12,572 nucleotides of DNA from a bacterium (GCA_017541565.1 JAFXYU010000233.1:1-12572), one strand, 5' to 3'; positions 1 to 6,316 are shown, counted from the first letter of the stretch. A program made the numbers and translations. Notes: generated by a model from the letters alone, not told the origin.

Positions 1-342
1 AGCATTCAAAACCGATGTGTTTGCTTCTGGATTAGTTGAATTAACAATCTTTGTATCACTGATTGAACCATCTCTGTTAACTTTGAACTGAACAGTAACT
101 TCATAACCCGTATTTGATTTGTACGGAATCCAATTTCGATGTACTTCAGCAGGAAGGTACTTAAAATATTCAGTCAAATTTGTAATTTCACGCATTTCAG
201 GCTGAGCGCCCTGTTCCGTTTTTTGATTTGTTTTAACCTTGTCTGCAAAAGGATTTGAATTAACATCCTTCGGAACATAATCAAATGCATAAGAAGACAA
301 AATTATACAAAAAAATATTATTAATGCGAAAAACTTTTTCAT
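1..342 (-). CDS. Secreted TonB/TolA C-terminal-like protein (3' end outside window)
   Basis: This gene runs leftward off the window, so only its first 114 codons are visible. The product begins MKKFFALIIFFCIILSSYA, a clear Sec signal peptide with a positive N-terminus, a hydrophobic core and a likely cleavage after SYA, so it acts in the periplasm or envelope. A polar linker follows (about residues 20-60). After it comes a segment with the feel of the TonB/TolA C-terminal fold: NWIPYKSNTGYEVTVQFKV, then a turn (NRDGS) and a second strand (ISDTKIVNSTN). There is no N-terminal membrane anchor other than the signal peptide, so this is not a typical TonB energy transducer. It looks more like the stand-alone secreted proteins with this fold. 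The start is supported by AGGA about seven bases upstream. Family assignment rests on pattern only, and the function is unknown. Confidence 0.7.
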   Translation of the reverse strand, partial: MKKFFALIIFFCIILSSYAFDYVPKDVNSNPFADKVKTNQKTEQGAQPEMREITNLTEYFKYLPAEVHRNWIPYKSNTGYEVTVQFKVNRDGSISDTKIVNSTNPEANTSVLNA

Positions 343-355
343 AAAAATCCTTTGA

Positions 356-391
356 TGATATCAATGTATAATACATTATAAATTCTGTCAA
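356..391 (-). promoter_or_regulatory. Promoter of the TonB-like gene, with dyads across it
   Basis: On the minus strand a perfect -35 (TTGACA, 391-386) is followed after 17 bases by TACATT (368-363), a 4/6 match to the -10 consensus. Transcription would start near 356, leaving about 13 bases of leader that contain AGGA. A 15-base palindrome, AATGTATAATACATT (363-377), covers the -10 region, and TTGAT-GAT-ATCAA (352-364) covers the start. The -35 lies directly beside the terminator tail of the upstream barrel gene. The promoter is inferred from consensus only. Confidence 0.5.
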
Positions 392-427
392 ACAAAACAA
401 AAGACTCCTTCAATATAAGAGGAGTCT
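391..427 (-). terminator. Rho-independent terminator of the beta-barrel gene
   Basis: An 8-bp perfect stem (AGACTCCT at 402-409 pairing with AGGAGTCT at 420-427) has a 10-base loop. Read on the minus strand, it is followed at once by a U-rich tail (TTTTGTTTTGTTT). It sits 25 bases after the stop codon of the barrel gene and separates that gene from the TonB-like gene downstream. Confidence 0.85.
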
Positions 428-452
428 CCTGTTATTCTATACATTATAATTA

Positions 453-1181
453 TTAAAAATTATATTTTATACCAACTTGACGTTGAGCAAGACTTGCATC
501 TGCAAAAAGTCCGATTTGGTTCTTCTTGCCAAGGTTTATATTAGCAGTAAAGATTGGTGAAATGTATCCTTGTGTTTTGCGACCTTTGATTTCTTGTGAA
601 GAATTGTATGTTTTATCATATGTTGTTTTTACACCATTAACAATTACATCCGCTCTATTATTAGCTATTGATGAAAATTGAAAATCCGGATTCAGTGAAT
701 TTTTAACGCCGCCTTCAACACCAACCCCCAAAGAAGTTCTTTTTGAAGGTTTAAATTTGAGTTCTGCTCTTGCTCCAGCTCTTAATTCAGTTGCTTTCCA
801 GCTTGATGAAACATCAGCACCTTGATTATTTAGTATTGTGACATTACCGGCATTTGTTTCTAAGTTAATATCGTTATCAAAACCACTTTGCATATTTACA
901 GTAGTTTTTTTGTTTGATTTTGTAGCCTGCACTTTTGCTGACAAATCTAAACCCATATTTTTGGCAATATCAAATTCATGTCCTGCTTCAATTTTTCCTG
1001 TAAATGCCGTACCTGTACCAACTTCTGCTTTTAGGTATGTACCATTTTTCTTAACAGCAGCACCTAAAATTGCACCGTTAGTATTAATTGTTCCACCTGC
1101 AGCAGGAGTCAATGAACCTGCCTGTAATCCTGCATAACCAGTAAATGTTGTGTTGTGTTTCACTGCTAAATCTTTTGTCAT
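453..1181 (-). CDS. Outer-membrane beta-barrel-like protein without a signal peptide
   Basis: The 242-residue product is dominated by alternating polar/apolar stretches ending in turns, typical of transmembrane beta-strands: TYLKAEVGTGTAFTGKIEAG (49-68), LDLSAKVQA (79-87), TELRAGARAELKFKP (131-145), SLGVGVEGGV (150-159), GYISPIFTANINLG (205-218) and QIGLFADAS (222-230). It ends QVGIKYNF, matching the C-terminal aromatic signal recognised by the BAM complex. The puzzle is the N-terminus (MTKDLAVKHNTTFTGYAG), which has no signal peptide. The start is well fixed: AAAGGAG lies at ideal spacing upstream, and the frame is closed by a TAA 17 codons earlier with no ATG, GTG or TTG in between. The gene has its own terminator and is divergent from an XRE regulator. 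No specific family was recognised. It could be a barrel fragment, a barrel exported by another route, or a soluble beta-protein. Confidence 0.65.
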   Translation of the reverse strand: MTKDLAVKHNTTFTGYAGLQAGSLTPAAGGTINTNGAILGAAVKKNGTYLKAEVGTGTAFTGKIEAGHEFDIAKNMGLDLSAKVQATKSNKKTTVNMQSGFDNDINLETNAGNVTILNNQGADVSSSWKATELRAGARAELKFKPSKRTSLGVGVEGGVKNSLNPDFQFSSIANNRADVIVNGVKTTYDKTYNSSQEIKGRKTQGYISPIFTANINLGKKNQIGLFADASLAQRQVGIKYNF

Positions 1182-1291
1182 AGTTTTTCTCCTTTTTACT
1201 CGTGTTATAAATTTGTAATACTCTTCACATTAAATTTGTCCTGATGAATATATAAAGTATTTTTGTTTTTAAAAATTGCCTAATTTTTACT

Positions 1292-1352
1292 ATTTAGAAT
1301 TCTAAATGGCCAAGATGTAGTATTTACAATGGGTACCAAGTTTACAAAACTT
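1292..1352. promoter_or_regulatory. Dyad-rich divergent control region (candidate XRE operators)
   Basis: The spacer between the barrel gene and the XRE gene holds a perfect 16-base palindrome, ATTTAGAATTCTAAAT (1292-1307), and a second dyad, AAGTTT-ACA-AAACTT (1338-1352). The second dyad overlaps a -35-like TTTACA (1341-1346), which sits 19 bases before TATAAA (1366-1371) on the plus strand. A partial copy of the first palindrome (TTTAGAATT) recurs at 1388-1396, just before the XRE start. This arrangement is what an autoregulating helix-turn-helix protein would need. Operator function is inferred. Confidence 0.4.
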
Positions 1353-1409
1353 AACATAGAATACGTATAAATACTAAATTTGATATTTTTAGAATTTAAG
1401 ATTGTAAAT

Positions 1410-1739
1410 ATGGGCATAAAAAAAGAACTAGGAAAAAAAATTAAAAAAGTCAGACTTTCCAGAGGGTATACACAGGAAAGATTATCAGAAATGGCTGAAA
1501 TTACACAAAAAGCATTAAGCAGTATAGAAGTAGGTGAAAATTTTATCACAGCAGAAACCCTTGATAAACTTCTTAGTGCTCTTAAAATAACAGCAGAAGA
1601 ACTCTTTGCTACTGATGATGTAAAAGATTCCGCAGAACTATTAAAATTAATTAATCGAAATATTGCTCAAATCGGAAACAATCCCGAAAAACTAGAAATA
1701 ATTTATAATCTGACACGCAGTTTAACCAAGAATTTATAA
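1410..1739 (+). CDS. Small XRE-family helix-turn-helix transcriptional regulator
   Basis: The product is about 109 residues when started at ATG 1410; a TTG start 30 bases upstream is open but adds residues unlike the family. Residues 4-60 form a Cro/C1-type HTH domain: LGKKIKKVRLSRGYTQERLS, then the recognition-helix region ITQKALSSIEVGENF, then TAETLDKLLSALKITAEELF. A charged helical tail (about 65-109, ending NLTRSLTKNL) may serve for dimerisation. Domain order and the EELF ending match the second XRE gene at 11404-11715, so the two are probable paralogues. No good Shine-Dalgarno sequence precedes the start. The gene is divergent from the barrel gene and converges on alr, with 24 bases between stop codons and no hairpin terminator. 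Its target is inferred to be the adjacent divergent promoter; the signal sensed is unknown. Confidence 0.85.
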   Translation: MGIKKELGKKIKKVRLSRGYTQERLSEMAEITQKALSSIEVGENFITAETLDKLLSALKITAEELFATDDVKDSAELLKLINRNIAQIGNNPEKLEIIYNLTRSLTKNL

Positions 1740-1763
1740 GTTAATCATCGGGCAAGGAGAGAG

Positions 1764-2885
1764 CTATCTTACATACACTCTGGGCAGTCTAACTTTAAGC
1801 CTGCAGGTGAGTTCATAATTAATAGTATGCAATATTTCCGCCCAACTATCAAGAGATAAATTTTTGTCATCAAGCAAAGTAATAACATCGCCTACTTGAG
1901 CATCAATATCACCCAAATCGAACATCATTTGATCCATTGTTATATTCCCGATTTGTCTGATTTTCTTTCCGTTAATAATACCGCAGATTTTGTTTGATAA
2001 TCCTCGGGAAACCCCGTCAGCATAACCTATAGGTATAGTTGCAATTCTTATCGTCTTATCGGCAATAAATGTATGAGCGTAACTTACCCCTTCTCCGGTC
2101 ATAGCCTCATGGATATTTGTAATTCTTCCCTTTAAACCCATAATTTGTTTTATTTTTGGTTTATAGTTGATTTTATCCGGCAAATCCGGATAAAGTCCGT
2201 AAAGAGAAATTCCCACACGCACCATGTTTGATTTTATATCATAAGCAAATGTTGCAGCAGTATTTTGTATATGAATCAAAAGTCCTGTTGTATCAATATT
2301 ATCAATAACACTGTTCCATTTTAAAATCTGTTTTTCTGTTTCATCAGGTTCTTCCGCTGCCGCAAGATGGGTAAAAACTCCATCGAAGTCCAGATAATCC
2401 GCTGCGCGAACTTTATTAATGTACTCGACCCCTTCTTCAGCCCTGACACCAATTCTGTTCATGCCGGTATCAAGTTTTACATGTACTTTCGGACGAATCC
2501 CCGTTCTTTCATAAACATCTTTACAAGAAGTAAGGTGTTCTTCATTAAAAATTGAAAAAGCAATATCATTTTGTACTGCCGTTTCAATTGCCCAAGAAGG
2601 AATTGCACCTACAACCAAAATCGGAGCCTTAATCTTGACATTCCTTAAATCCAATCCTTCATCAACAGAAGACACTCCAAACATATCAACACCTGAAGCA
2701 AGCATCGTTTGTGCAATCATCTGTGCGCCGTGACCGTAAGCATCTGCTTTTACTATTCCCAAAAATTTCTTACCGTTTGGAATACCCTTTTTGATTTCAA
2801 TAATATTGTTTGCAAGATGTTCAAGATTAATTTCAACCCAGGCATCTTTATGTACATTAATATTTGATTGTCTTACGTTTTTCAT
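1764..2885 (-). CDS. alr: Alanine racemase
   Basis: This PLP enzyme of the cytoplasm interconverts L- and D-alanine, supplying D-Ala for peptidoglycan. The 373-residue length is normal for the family. The PLP-binding lysine is K46 in VKADAYGHGA. The TIM-barrel domain continues with KLDTGMNRIG (137-146), FTHLAAAEE (171-179) and the phosphate-binding region MVRVGISLYGLYP (221-233). The second catalytic residue is Y269 in GEGVSYAHTF, and IGYADGVSRG (286-295) and GNITMDQMMFDLG (313-325) complete the C-terminal beta domain. It is the last gene of the minus-strand run after miaB, with a 44-base gap. GGGAGGAG lies six bases before the start, a very strong ribosome site, but it also lies in the 3' arm of a possible hairpin (see separate entry). 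Function is assigned with high confidence. Confidence 0.97.
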   Translation of the reverse strand: MKNVRQSNINVHKDAWVEINLEHLANNIIEIKKGIPNGKKFLGIVKADAYGHGAQMIAQTMLASGVDMFGVSSVDEGLDLRNVKIKAPILVVGAIPSWAIETAVQNDIAFSIFNEEHLTSCKDVYERTGIRPKVHVKLDTGMNRIGVRAEEGVEYINKVRAADYLDFDGVFTHLAAAEEPDETEKQILKWNSVIDNIDTTGLLIHIQNTAATFAYDIKSNMVRVGISLYGLYPDLPDKINYKPKIKQIMGLKGRITNIHEAMTGEGVSYAHTFIADKTIRIATIPIGYADGVSRGLSNKICGIINGKKIRQIGNITMDQMMFDLGDIDAQVGDVITLLDDKNLSLDSWAEILHTINYELTCRLKVRLPRVYVR

Positions 2886-2891
2886 AATTTA

Positions 2892-2928
2892 CTCCTCCCT
2901 ATCCTTGAAAAGAGGGATGGGGTGAGGT
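2892..2928 (-). repeat. GC-rich hairpin between miaB and alr covering the alr ribosome site
   Basis: Read on the minus strand, CCTCACCCCATCC is followed by a short loop and GGATAGGGAGGAG. CCC-ATCC can pair with GGATAGGG (one bulge), and CCT further out with AGG. The 3' arm is the alr Shine-Dalgarno sequence. The stretch is much richer in G/C than its surroundings. It resembles the CTCACCCC-type motif found in dispersed palindromic repeats of various genomes, so it may be a repeat remnant. Only one copy is visible here. Confidence 0.4.
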
Positions 2929-2929
2929 A

Positions 2930-4249
2930 TTAGCCACCAATCAATTCCCCATTTAAATACCAAGTCCTTGCGTTTGTTATTCTGACATTCACAAATTCTC
3001 CGGTCATATCCTTTTCTGAAGGTATATGAACAATTTTGTTATTTCGAGTTCTTCCTGTTATAACTTTATCACCGTTTTTTCGAACTTCAAAATTCTCAAC
3101 AAGAACCTCCATTTCACAACCAAGATATTTTTTATTTGATTTAAGACAGCACTCTCTGTTGTGCTCATTAAGTCTTGCCAATCTTTCTTCTTTTTCTTTT
3201 TCCGGGATATATAAATCAGTCCATTTTGCGGCAACGGTCCGTTCTCTCGGAGAATACGCCGCTGTATTTGAATAATCCAGTTCAAGTTCCGTCATCGCTT
3301 TCAGAGTGTTCTCAAATTGTTCTTCTGTTTCCCCGGGGAATCCCGCAATAAAATCACTTGTAATAGTAACATCCGGGATTATTGAACGTATATTGTTACA
3401 AATCTTTTTGTAAGTTGCATAATCATATCTGCGATTCATTTTCTTTAAAACATAGTCATCACCAGACTGCATTGGTATATGAAAATATTCGCAGACTTTA
3501 TCAAGTTCAATCACCGTATCAATAACTTCTTCCGTTATATCCGTAGGATAATTTGTAACAAATCTGATTCTGAATTTGCCATCAAGCGCATTAATTTGTC
3601 TGAGTAACCAAGAAAGATTCTGCCCTTCTGAGAGGTCTTTGCCGTAAGAATCAACATTTTGTCCCAAAAGAGTAATTTCTTTAAACCCTTCGGACAAAGC
3701 TTTTTTTGCTTCGGCAATTATGAGTTCCGGCTTCCTTGAACGTTCACGACCTCTTGTATACGGAACAATACAGTATGTACAGAAATTATTACACCCTTCC
3801 ATAATCGGTATCCACGCATTGACACCTTTTACACGGTTAATCTTAATCTCTGATTCTTCAAAAGGTTTTTCATCAATTGATACTATTTTTTCGCCGTTTT
3901 CTATTCGTTTAATTAGATTTGGAAGTTCATACAGTCTTTGCGTACCCAAAACTAAATCTACATAAGGCGCTCTTTTAATAACTTTTTCTCCGCCCTGCTG
4001 CGCAACGCAACCCGCAAAAACAATTTTAACGCCGGGTTTGGATTTTTTCATCTTACCCCAAACACCAATTTGACTGTACGCTTTGTCCTCAGATAATTGT
4101 CTGATCGAACATGTATTTATTATAAGTAAGTCCGCATCTTTCGGTTCAACAGTCTGAGAATAACCGATATGCTCCAACATACCGTACATCCTCTCGGCAT
4201 CGGACTTATTCATTTGACAACCTAAAGTTTCTATATAAACTTTTTTCAT
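2930..4249 (-). CDS. miaB: tRNA-2-methylthio-N6-dimethylallyladenosine synthase MiaB
   Basis: This radical-SAM methylthiotransferase adds the 2-methylthio group to i6A37 of tRNAs that read UNN codons. Length (439 aa) and domain order are standard. The N-terminal MTTase domain carries the auxiliary-cluster cysteines C11 (ETLGCQMNKSD), C47 (NTCSIR) and C81 (FAGCVAQQ). The radical-SAM core has CNNFCTYC (C153, C157, C160) followed by IVPYTRGRERSR, and later GQNVDSYG (196-203), HIPMQSGDD (257-265) and DFIAGFPGETEE (299-310). A TRAM RNA-binding domain ends the protein (about 374-435). MiaB is preferred over RimO or MtaB because of the IVPYTRGRERSR and YSPRERTVAAKW signatures. AGGG lies before the start. 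The gene follows the second acyltransferase by 46 bases and precedes alr by 44, so it is probably part of one transcript. Confidence 0.96.
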   Translation of the reverse strand: MKKVYIETLGCQMNKSDAERMYGMLEHIGYSQTVEPKDADLLIINTCSIRQLSEDKAYSQIGVWGKMKKSKPGVKIVFAGCVAQQGGEKVIKRAPYVDLVLGTQRLYELPNLIKRIENGEKIVSIDEKPFEESEIKINRVKGVNAWIPIMEGCNNFCTYCIVPYTRGRERSRKPELIIAEAKKALSEGFKEITLLGQNVDSYGKDLSEGQNLSWLLRQINALDGKFRIRFVTNYPTDITEEVIDTVIELDKVCEYFHIPMQSGDDYVLKKMNRRYDYATYKKICNNIRSIIPDVTITSDFIAGFPGETEEQFENTLKAMTELELDYSNTAAYSPRERTVAAKWTDLYIPEKEKEERLARLNEHNRECCLKSNKKYLGCEMEVLVENFEVRKNGDKVITGRTRNNKIVHIPSEKDMTGEFVNVRITNARTWYLNGELIGG

Positions 4250-4259
4250 TAAAATCCCT

Positions 4260-4285
4260 CACTTCACTTATTTTAGCATGAAGTG
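4260..4285 (-). other. Hairpin between plsC-like gene 2 and miaB
   Basis: A perfect 7-bp inverted repeat (CACTTCA at 4260-4266 and TGAAGTG at 4279-4285) has a 12-base loop. On the minus strand it is followed by AGGGATTTT, which includes the miaB ribosome site, rather than by a clean U-tract. It is more likely an mRNA processing or leader structure than a terminator. Its role is not established. Confidence 0.35.
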
Positions 4286-4295
4286 GGAAAATAAA

Positions 4296-4967
4296 CTAAA
4301 CAGCAGAGATTTCTTCCTCTAATTTGTTTTCAAATCCCGTAAATTCACAAATTTGACGAGCCCACTCTTTTACTATTTCATCTTCATCAAGTTCATAAGA
4401 TATCGGCTTGCCTATTTTTATCGTCATATGTTTTTCAAAAAGTTTTTTTGCATACCCGTCAAAACCGCATACACCGACAGGAACGACATCCGCCTTGAAC
4501 TTCTTGGCAAAAAGAGCAAATCCTTTATGCACCTCTGACACTACCGGTTCTTTTATAATTCTGCCTTGCGGGAAAATACCCAAAGACCAAGTTGTATTAA
4601 ATATTGCTTTAACGGTTTTGAATGTGGCAATTTCAGGTTTTTCTCTGTTTACGGCAAAAGCACCTAGTATGTGAACAAGAAATCTTAAAAAACGTTTTTT
4701 CTTATCCTGAAAAAGTTCCTGTTTTGCCATATATGCAATCGTTTTACCTGTCGCAAGAGAAATCATCGGCGGGTCGAGATAAGAAACATGGTTTCCCGCA
4801 AAAATTACACGATTAGTTTTTGGGACATTTTCTCTGCCCTCAATTTTTATATTGTACATGTATTTTGAAACAACATGCACAACAAACGTTACAAAGGTTT
4901 TATAAAAAAGTATTCTTAAAAAACCGTAATCCTTTTCTGTCCGCTTATTGTAATTTTTTTCTTCCAT
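4296..4967 (-). CDS. PlsC-like 1-acyl-glycerol-3-phosphate acyltransferase (paralogue 2)
   Basis: A 223-residue member of the LPLAT/PlsC family, which acylates lysophosphatidic acid at the sn-2 position at the inner membrane. The catalytic HX4D motif is H60-D65 in AGNHVSYLDPP. Other family blocks are GAFAVNRE (102-109), the substrate-binding block IFPQGR (131-136) and VPVGVCG (162-168). One hydrophobic segment near the N-terminus (about 17-34) probably anchors it. It is clearly homologous to the gene immediately upstream (4989-5642), with matching blocks at the same spacing, so the pair arose by tandem duplication. Unlike that copy (FPQGTRQ), motif III here reads FPQGRII, losing the usual Thr-Arg pair, which may alter substrate preference. 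The ribosome site (AGGCGGA) is weak and distant, and the 21-base gap suggests coupling to the upstream gene. It may use a lysolipid other than LPA. Confidence 0.88.
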   Translation of the reverse strand: MEEKNYNKRTEKDYGFLRILFYKTFVTFVVHVVSKYMYNIKIEGRENVPKTNRVIFAGNHVSYLDPPMISLATGKTIAYMAKQELFQDKKKRFLRFLVHILGAFAVNREKPEIATFKTVKAIFNTTWSLGIFPQGRIIKEPVVSEVHKGFALFAKKFKADVVPVGVCGFDGYAKKLFEKHMTIKIGKPISYELDEDEIVKEWARQICEFTGFENKLEEEISAV

Positions 4968-4988
4968 TAATTCATTTCCGCCTTTATA

Positions 4989-5642
4989 CTACACTTTTTC
5001 GGGAATATACTTAAATCCGGTCAATTTCTGGATAGCATTTCCCCACTGGTCAACCATTTCATCAATATTATCGGAATACGGTATGACTTCACCGATATTA
5101 ACAACAATCTTTCCAGTAAAAGGAATCCTTTTAGCAACTTCAGTACCTGTTATACCTACGGGCAGAATGCCGCATTTTGTACTCTTAGCAATTGAAGCAA
5201 AGCCTTTTGCAACATTTTTTATCTCGCCATCAAGTTGCCTAGTTCCCTGCGGAAAAATTCCCAAAACCCAACTTGTATTTTTTATCGTTTTAACTGTTTT
5301 TAAAGTTGAAACACTAACTTTTTCCCTATCAACAGCAAATGCACCAAGCCAATTAAGCCACCAACACATAAAGGGATTGTCAAACAACTCTTTTTTTGCC
5401 ATATAAGCAACTCCTCTGTCCATAATACCGCACACCAGAGGCGGATCAAGAGTAGACAGATGGTTTGCTGCAATAATATATTTATTATCTTTAGGGATAT
5501 TTTCCTTGCCATGAACTTCAAGTCTGTACACAAGTTTAAAACGAATCATGTAAAATACATGAGTCACGAGAAAAAGAAAAATCCTTCTCCAAATGTTATA
5601 AAAACTCGCTTTTCTGTAATCGTTATTATGTTCTTCTGCCAT
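4989..5642 (-). CDS. plsC: PlsC-like 1-acyl-glycerol-3-phosphate acyltransferase (paralogue 1)
   Basis: A 217-residue LPLAT-family membrane acyltransferase for phospholipid synthesis. The catalytic HX4D motif is H61-D66 in AANHLSTLDPP. It is followed by GVAYMAKKELF (77-87), GAFAVDRE (100-107), the motif III block FPQGTR (130-135) and LPVGITGTE (160-168). The N-terminal hydrophobic stretch (about 21-34) is a likely membrane anchor. GGGGAG seven bases before ATG 5642 is a good ribosome site. It is the first gene downstream of a consensus-like promoter and heads the run plsC, plsC-like, miaB, alr. With intact motifs, this copy is the better candidate for the housekeeping enzyme; that choice between the two paralogues is inference. 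Confidence 0.9.
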   Translation of the reverse strand: MAEEHNNDYRKASFYNIWRRIFLFLVTHVFYMIRFKLVYRLEVHGKENIPKDNKYIIAANHLSTLDPPLVCGIMDRGVAYMAKKELFDNPFMCWWLNWLGAFAVDREKVSVSTLKTVKTIKNTSWVLGIFPQGTRQLDGEIKNVAKGFASIAKSTKCGILPVGITGTEVAKRIPFTGKIVVNIGEVIPYSDNIDEMVDQWGNAIQKLTGFKYIPEKV

Positions 5643-5657
5643 AAAACCACTCCCCGA

Positions 5658-5693
5658 TAACAGTATTATACAATAATCCTGTTCCTTTGTATA
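5658..5693 (-). promoter_or_regulatory. Promoter of the plsC-plsC-miaB-alr run
   Basis: On the minus strand TATACA (5693-5688, 4/6 match to the -35 consensus) is followed after 17 bases by a perfect -10 TATAAT (5670-5665). The predicted start near 5658 gives a leader of about 16 bases containing GGGGAG before ATG 5642. It lies in the 63-base gap after the hypothetical gene, so the four downstream genes can be transcribed independently of it. Confidence 0.55.
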
Positions 5694-5705
5694 TTGAATA
5701 AAGAA

Positions 5706-6080
5706 CTACTCGTCGTCCTCATTGAAAACATCTTCGAGAGTATTAATAATTTCGCCCATTTCTTCTTCTTTTTTACGTTTTTCTTCGGCTTTCTCGTCAA
5801 GGATATCTTTTATATCTTTTTTGTGTTTATTAGCGTTCAAAACAGAGGCAACATTCGACATAGCCAAAGAATTCAGCGTGGCTCTTAATAAAGCGCTCCT
5901 GTCTACAAACTGCTGATTATATAGCGACTCGTCTTCTTCGCCCTCAAGCGGCGGCAAATACATCGCCTCAGAGCCGTATTTTTCCTGACTCATTTTCGCA
6001 GCAGTCCCTGACGGGTCTCCGCTTTTGAAATTAAAAGCGCCGCCAATACCGTAAAAACCTGCTGAACGATTATCTACCAC
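5706..6080 (-). CDS. Hypothetical protein with charged coiled-coil C-terminus
   Basis: I do not recognise a family for this 124-residue product. The first 45 residues are Gly/Ser-rich and probably disordered (MVDNRSAGFYGIGGAFNF). A middle segment (about 55-80, QQFVDRSALLRATLNSLAMS) could form a helix. Residues 86-119 are highly charged and heptad-like (KKDIKDILDEKAEEKRKKEE), suggesting a coiled coil, and the protein ends in an acidic tail (NEDDE). There is no signal peptide or membrane segment, so it is likely cytoplasmic. The start is GTG 6080 with GGGG seven bases upstream. The only upstream ATG nearby is followed by a stop after two codons, and no other start in the frame is better. It lies 63 bases before the acyltransferase genes but is separated from them by a promoter. 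Coding is supported by length, codon pattern and position rather than homology. Confidence 0.6.
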   Translation of the reverse strand: MVDNRSAGFYGIGGAFNFKSGDPSGTAAKMSQEKYGSEAMYLPPLEGEEDESLYNQQFVDRSALLRATLNSLAMSNVASVLNANKHKKDIKDILDEKAEEKRKKEEEMGEIINTLEDVFNEDDE

Positions 6081-6169
6081 AAGTTTACCCCATGTTTGAA
6101 GGCATTATTCTACACTAAATTTTAATACCCTCACTGTATATATAACCTCTAAAAATATTTTTTGCTAGT

Positions 6170-6256
6170 TTGTGACAAAATCTTTACAATTAATTTTTGC
6201 AATTATTATTGAGTTTTAGTATTTATACAAAAATATATTGTAAAGATTTGTAACAA
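6170..6256. repeat. Long imperfect inverted repeat (arms about 20 bases)
   Basis: The arm at 6170-6190 and the arm at 6237-6256 are reverse complements except for one substitution and one single-base indel, separated by 46 AT-rich bases. Each arm also contains its own short palindrome at the outer end: TTGTGACAA (6170-6178) and TTGTAACAA (6248-6256). The inner parts share TCTTTACAAT in inverted orientation. It lies between the minus-strand gene starting at 6080 and the putative plus-strand transcript, so it could be a paired regulator-binding site or could form a cruciform. Confidence 0.65.
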
Positions 6257-6316
6257 TATATACTCTTTCGTGAAATTTTAAATAAGAAATATACTTTATA
6301 TATATGTAAGTCGGAA

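Noticed and set aside
352..364. FNR box before the TonB-like gene
   Set aside because: The half-sites TTGAT/ATCAA are correct but the spacer is three bases, not four, so a standard FNR/CRP-family site is not supported.
838..1137. Open frame of 99 codons on the plus strand opposite the barrel gene
   Set aside because: It lies wholly antisense to a gene with a strong ribosome site and its own terminator. Its hydrophobic look is a by-product of the complementary strand.
1380..1409. Upstream TTG start for the first XRE gene
   Set aside because: ATG 1410 gives the normal family N-terminus. The added residues (MIFLEFKIVN) do not resemble it and there is no ribosome site for TTG.
1280..1549. Open frame of 89 codons on the minus strand opposite the XRE gene
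   Set aside because: It is antisense to a clear HTH domain, has no ribosome site, and its repeated ILNSKN arises from the palindrome sequences.
1740..1763. Terminator between the convergent XRE and alr genes
   Set aside because: The 24-base gap has no inverted repeat or T-run, so none is claimed.
4260..4285. Terminator between the second acyltransferase gene and miaB
   Set aside because: The hairpin is not followed by a U-tract, and the next bases form the miaB ribosome site, so it is listed only as a hairpin.
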